Positions 8,502 through 16,068 of a stretch of DNA of 36,505 bases are shown piece after piece. The translations under genes and the position numbers were made by a program. The notes beneath the pieces are model-generated. The model searched no databases and had not been told where the DNA came from. It worked only from the letters and a program-made list of their open reading frames with translations. Numbering within the stretch: position 1 is the stretch's first letter; every line of letters begins with the position of its first letter. Source of the DNA: Phaeoceros laevis (taxonomy: Eukaryota > Anthocerotophyta > Anthocerotopsida > Notothyladales); the NCBI GenBank assembly GCA_049999765.1, contig JBNGIQ010009547.1, forward strand, positions 735,789-772,293. Direction: 5' to 3'.

Positions 8502-8552
8502 AAATCACTGCTAGAGAAAACCATTCAGCAAAATCACTGCTAGAGAAAACCA
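8502..8552. repeat. Short direct duplication
   Basis: AAATCACTGCTAGAGAAAAC (plus CA) occurs at 8502-8523 and again at 8531-8552, a 29-base period. Confidence 0.9.
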
Positions 8553-8661
8553 CTACAGCACAAACGTGCACAAACCAGGTCAAGTCTCGTCCAGATCAAT
8601 GGGCTAAACCCTTGGGCTGCAGAAAATATCAATATAATGTCAACCTGAATTCAATTCAATG

Positions 8662-10136
8662 TCACTCCAATGTCGATCCTAACTCACTCAGCTGCTTCTT
8701 CAGCTTCGCCCACAACTTATGCATCTGGATTTCGATTTCCGTAATAGTCATTAGCACACCTTGCACATGCGCCAGCTTCTTGCCCCCGTTGCCCTTCTCA
8801 GCTGCTTCTTCGCCCTTCCGTTTGACAGGTGTTTCAGAAACATCCATTTCATCCACATCCTCTTCCTCGGAATCCTCCTCGCTCGATTCAGATTCAACTG
8901 GTTTAGCCTGCACCCTAGCCTGCTTCTTTTTCCGCTTATTCTTGTTGTTGATGTACACCTCATGCGCAAACTTTGCAAAATTGACCTTCTCCTCTCCTAC
9001 AAAATGGCAGAGAAACGCCCTAGCAAACTTAGTCAAGACCTTCGTCTCCCTCTCCCAATCTTCTCCGTATACCATCTTATACATGTGCACAAACTCCTTC
9101 AAATCGGGAGTCCATTTCCCATCCGGTTTCAACATATATCTGGAACCGTAGGGTTCAAAATACTGAAGCAACTTCTTGGTCGAGATGATGTGGCAAATCT
9201 TGCCCTTGGATTCTGCCTTCAGGCCTTTGTTTGGCAGAAATCTCTTCCAATATGCTAGATGCATCTTGTTCGACGCATCTTCTCCCTGCATCTGCGCCCT
9301 AGTCCGCTTCCGGGTCACCTTTCCTTCCGAAGATTGCGCATCTGAATCTTCCAGCACCTCCACAGTTCCGGATTTCGTTTTGTTCTCGTCAGAAGCATTC
9401 CCACAAATTCGCACTGCCCGTCCCTCTTTCGCAGCTGCCCGTTCCTCTTTCACAGTCTTTCACAGTTGACACTGCCTCTTCCTGCTTCACAACTACGCCT
9501 GCTTGCTCCTTTCCTGTCGACACTTCCATCTTGACAATTGTCAATCCATGCTCTTGTGGTGTCCCCGTCTTCTTCTGCTGCTGCGTTCCTTCATCGTTTT
9601 TGCGTTCCTTCATCGTTTCTGACAGCTGCACCTGCTGTGGCCATCTCCGTCTTCTCTTCCATTGCCTCCTTCTTCACAGCTCCAAGTCCCTCCTCCTGCT
9701 GCTTTCTTGCTTCCTCCTGCTGCTTTCTTCCTTCCAGCGCCTTTAGACGCATCACCAGGTCCTCATATTCTGCCTTTTCCGCACTGTTCAGCTCCTGGAT
9801 CGTTACCTGCCGAGTTGCGATGGAGAACATCGGAACGTCCCCTGGTCCTTCCAGGCCCAGTGCTTCTCCTACGTGCCTGCACAATACCAGCCAAGCTCCT
9901 CGCTCGACCGGATCCCAGGGTGTAGTTGGCTCTTCGTTCAGTTTTGGCAGCAGCACTCCCGCGAGATATGGCAAGCTGACTATGCTCTGGGAATATCGGT
10001 AACCCACAGCTAGTACTGCACGCAGTGCCTCCCGTTGCGGCGGGGACTCTCTGGAATTCGTCCAGTAGAGCCGGATGTGCTCAACCCTGCCTGACGGGAG
10101 GACGGGAACTCCCTCTGGAGGAGGCAACCAGCTCAT
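8662..10136 (-). pseudogene. Orphan ORF of element 2, unrecognised charged protein in three frames
   Basis: I do not recognise a family. Piece 1 (10136-9591) opens MSWLPPPEGVPVLPSG, has a tryptophan-rich globular-looking part (YWTNSRESPP, VERGAWLVLCRHVGEALG) and then a coiled-coil-like stretch (LKALEGRKQQEEARKQQEEG). Piece 2 (9631-9389) is Lys/Glu-rich. Piece 3 (9453-8662) has TRKRTRAQMQGE, a likely folded core (LAYWKRFLPNKG, YFEPYGSRYMLKPDGKWTP, AFLCHFVGEEKVNFAKF), an acidic run (ESESSEEDSEEEDVDEMD) and a helical C-terminus. The frame breaks fall at microduplications (a repeated TGCGTTCCTTCATCGTTT near 9580-9620, and repeats of the CERGTGS codons near 9420-9470), so one ancestral ORF of roughly 490 codons is likely. 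It could be a gag-like capsid protein, but the evidence is positional only. Confidence 0.55.
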
Positions 10137-10140
10137 GTAG

Positions 10141-10248
10141 CTGCTTGACGTGCAGCTATGGCTCTGATACCAGTTGTAATACTCCCAGAACCCGCTGCTT
10201 GACGTGCAGCTATGGCTCTGATACCAGTTGTAATACTCCCAGAACCCG
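10141..10248. repeat. Exact 54-bp tandem duplication ending at the gap
   Basis: Two identical 54-base units (10141-10194 and 10195-10248) each carry the primer-binding site and the first LTR bases. The second unit ends exactly where the N run begins, so a contig-end artefact is as likely as a real duplication. Confidence 0.9.
10161..10172 (-). other. Primer-binding site of element 2 (initiator tRNA-Met)
   Basis: The minus strand reads TGGTATCAGAGC, two bases from the LTR end (..TTACA, AC, then the site). It is repeated at 10215-10226 by the 54-bp duplication. Confidence 0.85.
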
Positions 10249-10348
10249 NNNNNNNNNNNNNNNNNNNNNNNNNNNNNNNNNNNNNNNNNNNNNNNNNNNN
10301 NNNNNNNNNNNNNNNNNNNNNNNNNNNNNNNNNNNNNNNNNNNNNNNN

Positions 10349-10543
10349 AGGCGCTGAGAGCCGAGATCGCGCGGTGATCTCGGCTTTCTACTCGCGAGCC
10401 AGCTAGCCTAGCTTCTAACCTAGACTAGGCACTGGCCCCGTTCACATGGCCTCGCCCGTAACTACCGGGCGAGCCGTCCCGTTCGCGCGGCGCGCGGCGC
10501 GCGGCTTACTCCACCAGCTCCCAGCGGCCAACTGCTGGCGTGG
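10349..10543. other. GC-rich hairpin-containing stretch, probably LTR of element 2
   Basis: Just after the gap, AGCCGAGATC and GATCTCGGCT form a perfect 10-bp stem with a 7-base loop (10362-10388). CTCGCCCG/CGGGCGAG follows near 10452-10473 and a GCGCG repeat at about 10483-10503. There is no coding signal. Position suggests the outer LTR of element 2 and the junction with element 3. I could not find a TG..CA boundary. Confidence 0.4.
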
Positions 10544-10694
10544 TTGATTCGGAGCAACACACGCATGGGAGCTCCTCTAGTTCTGCGACTGGGGCTGCAG
10601 CTGGATCGGGCGTGGGCATCGCCGGTGGCGGGGGTGGCCCCGCTTGCTGCTGTGCATTGTTACAGTAACCGCTCGTTTCGGATCACAAAACGTT

Positions 10695-11200
10695 TCCCTA
10701 CACATAACAGGGTCAGCTCCTTGGTGACCCGATCCACCGCTGGATTGTGGCTTTGAAGCCAAGGCATACCTAACAGCAAGTCATGTCCATTTTTCAAATG
10801 CGTGACAACAAATTGGATTCGTTCTCGGTGACCTGAGATCTGTAGTCAGATTGACAACTTTGCTTAATCGTGCCTCCTGTCTGGCTTTGTGTCCGTCGGC
10901 CAACTCCACCTGGCCATACCTTCGCTGCCCCAACAGCCCCCATCGTTCTGCATACTCAAAAGATAGAAAATTAGCATTTGCTCCGCAGTCAAGCATTATA
11001 CGAGAATCTTGTCCATTTATGCGCCCTTGCACTAAAAACAAACTGCAGACTTGTGGTGTTCCATCCCCTCTACAGCACTCCACTTCTGCACCTGTGCACT
11101 CAACCCCATCGCTTGTACAAGCTTTGCATGCTTCTTGGCAGGTGCATTGTTTCCCATCCGCTTTGCCTGGGGCTCTGCCCTCCTCAGTAGTTGCCCCCAC
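10695..11200 (-). CDS. Retrotransposon aspartic protease segment
   Basis: The active-site strand is RIMLDCGANANFLSFEYA. The triad is D-C-G instead of D-S/T-G, a variant also met in plant retroelement proteases (family knowledge). A second strand (KVVNLTTDL) follows. The segment 11200-10781 ends in a stop, and the next frame continues with HDLLLGMPWLQSHNPAVD, the usual tail of this protease, so one frameshift is present near 10800. Cysteines are unusually frequent upstream (CTCQEACKACTS, ECTGAEVECCRG), and I do not know a role for them. Confidence 0.75.
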
Positions 11201-11202
11201 AC

Positions 11203-12289
11203 TTACTGAGGGTTCTCGTTTTCCGAGATTTCCTGAATCTCGACATTATGTGCACGTGCTAGAGCATTCGCAGCTCCTCTCCCTCGTCCTCGTCCTCGTC
11301 CTCTAGGGCAAGCTGCCCCCTTAGGGCAATCAATACTTCTGTGGCCCCATTCACCACAGGTGAAACAACGACCCCAAAACTCTTGTTTGAGTAGGGTTGC
11401 CCCTTGTATCTGCTGCGGTCGGAGTCGTAGTTGTAAAAGTCCTTGTCCAGGGTCTGCTAGCATAGTAGATCGCGTCCATTCGATCTGCTATAGCCATAGC
11501 CTCATCCAACGTGGAGCATTGCCTCAACCATACCTCCTTGCGTATGGCCATTTTCAGTCCCTTTGCATAACGATCGATTTTTTCCTGTTCTGTCATATTC
11601 GGGATGCTCAAGACTAAATTCAGAAATTCCTCGGTATATTGCGTGACAGTTCCTTTCTGATACAGATTTGCTAGCCGATCCCTTGCTATTTGCCACCCCT
11701 CCCGAGGCACAAATTGTGTAGCCACCGCCTGCAAAAACTCATCCAACGAAACATACTGGACTGCTGTCCCCTTCTGTATGTCCTCCTTCTTGTTAACCCA
11801 CCACGTCAGTGCTTGTCCTGTCAGAAAGGTAGAAGCTAAAATCACCTGCCGCCTGAAGTATCCCGGCTCGATTTGGTCCTCCACCAATTCTAGCAGCTCT
11901 TCTACCCCTCGATCATGCAAGAACTGACGCACTCTCGACACACCAGGTTGTACCTCCTGAAACAAGACCTTTGCACCCGTCCAGGTGACGTCCAGGTTTT
12001 TGGCTACCTCAGTGCGCAGTATCCACCATGCCAGCTCTTCCCCTACCGTCCAGGTCCGCTCCCCGTCTTGTGCCCTCCGGTACAGCACGTCTATCACCAG
12101 TCCGGGCCACAAAAGTGAGTAACCCTCACGGTACAGCGTTGTCGCTACCGCCAACAAATCCAAAAGCTGCTCGAAAGATGGAAATTCTGCTGCCGTCGCC
12201 TGATGTAACACTGCTCTCCGCTCAGACACCGAGCCTCCCGCTCCAGGCAACCTATAATCCGTCCGTGGTTCCCTGACCGTCCTACACAT
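11203..12289 (-). CDS. Retrotransposon gag with CCHC knuckle, two overlapping frames
   Basis: I take the start at the Met at 12289 (MCRTVREPR), because the longer frame to 12367 would read through the primer-binding site. The capsid part (12289-11351) has FLTGQALTWWVNKKE, TQFVPREGWQIARDRLANL, GTVTQYTEEFLNLVLSIP and RYAKGLKMAIRKEV, the classic Ty3/gypsy gag order. The next frame (11463-11203) carries the CCHC knuckle CFTCGEWGHRSIDCP and a run of RG repeats. It overlaps the capsid frame by about 110 bases, so one shift joins them. Upstream residues (about 1-140) form the helical N-terminal part. Confidence 0.85.
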
Positions 12290-12311
12290 GGTCAACAATA
12301 GTGACCACTGA

Positions 12312-12323
12312 GCTCTGATACCA
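12312..12323 (-). other. Primer-binding site of element 3 (initiator tRNA-Met)
   Basis: TGGTATCAGAGC on the minus strand, separated from the LTR end (..GAATCA) by AAG. Confidence 0.9.
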
Positions 12324-12326
12324 CTT

Positions 12327-12555
12327 TGATTCAGCCGCCGCTGAGCTGAACGTGGTTCGTTATTCACGAAAATCAGAGTGTCTGCTCAAGGCGGTGCCGA
12401 CGAGCCTAGTAGGCCGCCGACGGGCCACGGGTCACGTTCCTAGGCTCTCACGCTAACCCTAGTACAGCCTGTAAAGGCTGACCTGTCACAGCGTTTTTTC
12501 CCCTAACTACTTATTTACGCACTACTCGATAATTACATATTTACATATCATAACA
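12327..12555 (-). repeat. 5' LTR of element 3 (229 bp)
   Basis: On the minus strand it starts TGTTATGATATG at 12555 and ends TGAATCA at 12327, the TG..CA ends required by integrase. It is short for a plant LTR. The outer end abuts a probable exon with its AG acceptor (12556 on). Confidence 0.8.
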
Positions 12556-12556
12556 G

Positions 12557-12870
12557 GTGCGCCTCGTCATCTGGTACTTGCATGTCTTACCTGGTACAAA
12601 TCCTTTGCTCTTGAAAAATCTTATTCCATTTGGAGCAATTGAACGGGGTCTTAGCCGTACGAGTGCGGCATTTGATGAGATTGCGCAAGTCTTGACACGA
12701 TATTTCCTCCCTGAGGTAAGTTTGCAATTCATAGGTCTTCGGGGTGATGTTCCCTCAGGCTGTTCTAATATTCTCTTCATAGAAAGTCATTGTGGGAGAT
12801 AAGGCAACACCACTCCATGTGAGCTTTATATACCGTGCCCTGCAGATCGAAGCGATGGGGTCATTCTTTT
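12557..12870 (+). pseudogene. Unidentified exon pair next to the LTR
   Basis: A frame opening VRLVIWYLHVLPGTNPLL runs from 12557 through ERGLSRTSAAFDEIAQVL to YFLPE. It ends at a GTAAGT donor (12716) and can be spliced to an AG acceptor near 12780 followed by KVIVGDKATPLHVSFIYRAL. The amino-acid composition and splice sites look like a genuine conserved gene, but I cannot name the family. The upstream exons would be on the far side of the element-3 LTR and are not visible; downstream the frame stops within about 30 residues, shortly before the LINE. It is therefore probably a gene broken by insertions, or a captured fragment. Confidence 0.45.
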
Positions 12871-12903
12871 GAAAGTTTGGAAGATGCCAGTTTTGCTTCC
12901 AAG

Positions 12904-13867
12904 TCACCCATCTGTTCCACAAGTTAAGTGGTGCAGAGACACTCCTTGCATTGAGGCAAGATTTCTCAAATAGCATCTATGGAATCCTGTTCCCTGACAA
13001 CTGCTGTACTCTGTGCAGATACCGGCGGTGGCTATAAGTGCTTCAACCTCAATTGGGACAACCCCCAACTCAGCCATGACTACTGCACTGGAGGCTCCTT
13101 TAGGTAGCCTCGGAGCTCGATTTAAGTACGAATTCTGCAAACGCTGCATTTTTGTCCACTGCTGGGGCTGACTATAGATAGTCCAAGTGGTTGCAGCGTA
13201 AAGAAGAGTTGGCACAACCACAGAGTGCCACAACTTAACTAGTTGGACGACATGATCAGTACCGTCTTCCTGAACTGCTGCCAGGATCCAAGCCACTGCT
13301 GCTTTCGCTAGTTTGAGGCGCCTGTCCATTAAGCAGTGACATTCGCCTGACGCAAAGAATTCAGCCCCAAGGTAGAACTAACAGGGGTTGACCATCCCCA
13401 GACGGAAGAAATTGAGGCACTTGATCCCCAAAAACCAACGTGGCTGACTTCTTGGTGCTGACCTGCGCAATTTGGCCATGAATCTTGCCGCGGCGTCGAC
13501 CAACTTCTGCAGCCCCCATACAGATCTGGATAGAATAGCAACATCATCTGCATAGAGGAGGCTATGTATGCGGATCTTTTTTGTCCAGACTAGATCCGCA
13601 TTCGGCACCAAGGAGAGTTCTTTTGCCATAGGTTGGATGGCAAATGAGAAAAGGCCCGGGCTGGCCGAGCACCCTTGTTGTACTCCTTTGTTTGCTTTCT
13701 TATGATTTGTGGAACCATCTGCAGTCAAAGCAGCAACTTCACAATTCTGATATAAAAGATATAATATCCTTCGGAGCTCAGCGGGTACGTCCTCTTCCTC
13801 CAGAATTTTCCACAGGGCGTCCTTGGTACCGCGTCAAAAGCTTTTTTGATGTCTAAGGTTACCTCAA
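12904..13867 (-). pseudogene. LINE (non-LTR retrotransposon) RT fragment
   Basis: Reading leftward: TLDIKKAFDAV (RT motif A, 13867-13832), then KGVQQGCSASPGLFSFAIQ (motif B), SLLYADDVAILS (catalytic YADD box, motif C), then the thumb and C-terminal region (KLAKAAVAWI, LWHSVVVPTLLYAATTW, NSYLNRAPRLPKGASS). This is the L1/plant LINE type. The endonuclease domain is absent, and the palm and C-terminal pieces lie in different frames. The 3' end is near 12900; no poly(A) tail is apparent. Confidence 0.85.
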
Positions 13868-13939
13868 ATCTGCTCAAACACTAGGCTGCATTGGCGCCAA
13901 ATTGAGCTCATTGTGCCCTTCTAAGAGCCCACCAGCCTC

Positions 13940-14494
13940 CTAATCTACACCAGAGTCGCCATGCTCGCTGCCAAGTTCTACCTTGAGCACTGCACCTGCA
14001 AGTTTTGTGTTCGCAGCATCTACAAGGGCAGGTTGTCCACGTTCCACTGCACTTGCCAGTTGAAGAAGAAGGTTGGAGAGGACCTGGTCACAGCTATCAG
14101 AAGACAGAAAAGGTCCTGCAAGTGCAAGCCCCCACCAAGTCACAGCACAGACCTGTGCATCCATCGATTGCAACCCTAAAACCAAAGCACGTAGGGACGC
14201 CCATGAGAGGGCCATGCGTAGAGTGTTGTGGCCTGCTCCAGGCGAGGAAGAAGACCCTGATCGCTTGGCCCTGATTGCAAGCCTGCCGGCAGGTAGGACA
14301 GTCTTCTGCTGTGCAGGCTCGGCATCGTCGACGGTGCATTTTGCAGGGACGACGGCGGCAGGCAGGTAGGACAGGACATGGCGAGGCCGAAGGAGGTGTT
14401 GGCAGGCCAATGGCAAGCGGCGCAGGCGGCGACGCATCCATCGACGACGAGGGGCAGGCATCCAGGGTTCCCGAGGCAAGCACCGGCGATGCAA
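13940..14494 (-). CDS. Unidentified open frame between LINE and gap
   Basis: 184 residues, not recognised. The first half is Arg/Pro-rich and could be chance in GC-rich DNA. The second half (LRMALSWASLRALVLGLQSM, CAVTWWGLALAGPFLSSD, LLLQLASAVERGQPALVDAA) has an amphipathic alpha-helical look and could be a real exon. Competing frames of similar length exist on both strands. It lies between the LINE fragment and element 4. Confidence 0.25.
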   Translation of the reverse strand: MHRRCLPREPWMPAPRRRWMRRRLRRLPLACQHLLRPRHVLSYLPAAVVPAKCTVDDAEPAQQKTVLPAGRLAIRAKRSGSSSSPGAGHNTLRMALSWASLRALVLGLQSMDAQVCAVTWWGLALAGPFLSSDSCDQVLSNLLLQLASAVERGQPALVDAANTKLAGAVLKVELGSEHGDSGVD

Positions 14495-14942
14495 GTTGAA
14501 CGGTTATGAGACCGTTTCCGCAGCGCAGCGTACCGGCAAGTANNNNNNNNNNNNNNNNNNNNNNNNNNNNNNNNNNNNNNNNNNNNNNNNNNNNNNNNNN
14601 NNNNNNNNNNNNNNNNNNNNNNNNNNNNNNNNNNNNNNNNNNNNNNNNNNNNNNNNNNNNNNNNNNNNNNNNNNNNNNNNNNNNNNNNNNNNNNNNNNNN
14701 NNNNNNNNNNNNNNNNNNNNNNNNNNNNNNNNNNNNNNNNNNNNNNNNNNNNNNNNNNNNNNNNNNNNNNNNNNNNNNNNNNNNNNNNNNNNNNNNNNNN
14801 NNNNNNNNNNNNNNNNNNNNNNNNNNNNNNNNNNNNNNNNNNNNNNNNNNNNNNNNNNNNNNNNNNNNNNNNNNNNNNNNNNNNNNNNNNNNNNNNNNNN
14901 NNNNNNNNNNNNNNNNNNNNNNNNNNNNNNNNNNNNNNNNNN

Positions 14943-15535
14943 CCTTAGCCCTACCCGAAGGGGTCCCTTGACTGTAAGCACCCCCCCTTCTCACGCCGCG
15001 CGCCTTGCTCCTGGCCAGGGCGTCCGCCACCTGATCAGGCCGTGGCCTAATCAACAGCTCAACAAAAACGAAAATCCCGCGCGCCTCTTGGCAATTCCGC
15101 GCGCCTCCCAGCAATTACACTCCCGTCCTTGCAATGGAGTTGCTCCCCAGGGTCGCAGCTGCTGCTAGCGATCGTTGCTCACCGGAATGGTCGCCTCTGC
15201 AAGAATGCAGACTGGCTCTGATACCAGTTGAAACAGCACTTGTCAAACCCTAGCCCGTTCGGGCTTGCATTAGCGTTAAGTAGTGAAAGAGTGAAAGTAT
15301 CTGCAGTTGTAATGTTTTCATTCGGCCGTCTATTCAACTATACCCTTCTTGACAGGTCATCTATCAGATTCTAGTGTGAAACGGGTTACAAAAAAGCTCG
15401 TTCCGTGACAAAGGTTTCAAGGTTCCTTATGGAGAGTGCTTTCTTATAAATAACTTTCCTTCCTTCCCTATGTCACCCTTATGTATAGACTCTCAAGTTA
15501 CCCTTGTTATAGTTGTTATAGTTGTTTTCGGGGGA
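14943..15535 (-). mobile_element. LTR retroelement 4: LTR, primer-binding site and leader
   Basis: The minus strand has an LTR ending TTTCA at 15229, two bases, then TGGTATCAGAGC (15226-15215), then a short leader running into a 400-N gap (14543-14942). A TATA-like TTATTTATAAG lies near 15446-15456. The outer LTR end was not located; 15535 is a guess. The only frame after the leader (for example VELLIRPRPDQVADALARSK) is too short to classify, so superfamily is unknown. Confidence 0.6.
15215..15226 (-). other. Primer-binding site of element 4 (initiator tRNA-Met)
   Basis: TGGTATCAGAGC on the minus strand, two bases from a TTTCA LTR end. This is the same spacing as in element 2. Confidence 0.85.
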
Positions 15536-15610
15536 GGTTCTAAATTCTAAATTTTTGAAAGCAATTCAGGAATCAGGATCTCACGTATTATGGACTAGAG
15601 TTTCCTCATT

Positions 15611-15850
15611 ATGTCCCTTTGGGGACATCCAAGTGGTAAAGAACCCCGCCNNNNNNNNNNNNNNNNNNNNNNNNNNNNNNNNNNNNNNNNNNNNNNNNNN
15701 NNNNNNNNNNNNNNNNNNNNNNNNNNNNNNNNNNNNNNNNNNNNNNNNNNCCCCAAAGGGGTGGCGGGGGTGCTGGGGTTCAATACCCACTCAAAGGCAG
15801 TGTGCTCTTTCAATTGGTTTTCAAAAAAATCGAAATCTCAAAAAAATCGA
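15611..15850 (+). repeat. Possible tRNA-derived SINE interrupted by a gap
   Basis: Left of the gap, CATCCAAGTGGTAAAGAACC resembles the A-box region of tRNA-derived SINEs. Right of it, GGGGTTCAATACCCACTC fits the RNA polymerase III B box (GTTCRANNC). A direct repeat of CAAAAAAATCGAAATYT (about 15823-15854) follows as an A-rich tail. The gap (15651-15750) hides the middle, so this remains tentative. A tRNA gene is unlikely because no acceptor stem can be drawn. Confidence 0.4.
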
Positions 15851-16068
15851 AATTTATAATGAAATAAAATCTACAGTGAAATCGCTATTTTTATTGGACC
15901 ATGTAAATTTTTCGTGACAAAGAGTCATTTCTTATGGCGCCGATAATTACTTTTGAAATTTTGTCAGCGAATAGGAAATTGTAACTGTGAACAGTATTCA
16001 TGATGTATTCAGTTTCATCACGAGTTTCGAATGCTGTTCGACCAGAAAATGGGGCTGGAGGTTCAATC

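Larger units (their letters stand above)
8662..10248 (-). mobile_element. LTR retroelement 2, internal region with orphan ORF
   Basis: A tRNA-Met primer-binding site at 10161-10172 (second copy 10215-10226) and the start of an LTR beyond it (TGTAATACTCCC from 10175) mark the 5' end on the minus strand. The internal region encodes one unrecognised, highly charged protein in three frame-shifted pieces, and no protease, RT or integrase. This fits a non-autonomous (LARD-like) element or one that has lost pol. No matching 3' LTR is visible before 8600. The LTR body runs into the gap at 10249-10348. Confidence 0.65.
10544..12555 (-). mobile_element. LTR retrotransposon 3: 5' LTR, gag, CCHC, protease; RT absent
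   Basis: Order on the minus strand: LTR 12555-12327, primer-binding site 12323-12312, gag from 12289, CCHC knuckle near 11350, aspartic protease 11120-10780, and the post-protease signature LGMPWLQSHNPAVD near 10770-10728. The frame stops about 30 codons later and no RT motif is seen before element 2 begins, so pol was deleted or element 2 replaced it. The low-coordinate boundary is approximate. Confidence 0.8.

Noticed and set aside
8662-9258. Plus-strand ORFs over element 2 (8612-9151, 8761-9258)
   Set aside because: They are Cys/Phe/Ser-rich mirror frames of the charged minus-strand protein.
10362-10388. Perfect hairpin as a bacterial-type terminator
   Set aside because: There is no U-run after it and the surroundings are eukaryotic retroelement DNA.
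14097-15114. Long ORFs spanning the 400-N gap
   Set aside because: They are open only because N codons are not stops; real sequence on both sides is short.
15640-15800. tRNA gene split by the gap
   Set aside because: A B box alone is visible, with no cloverleaf stems or acceptor pairing.
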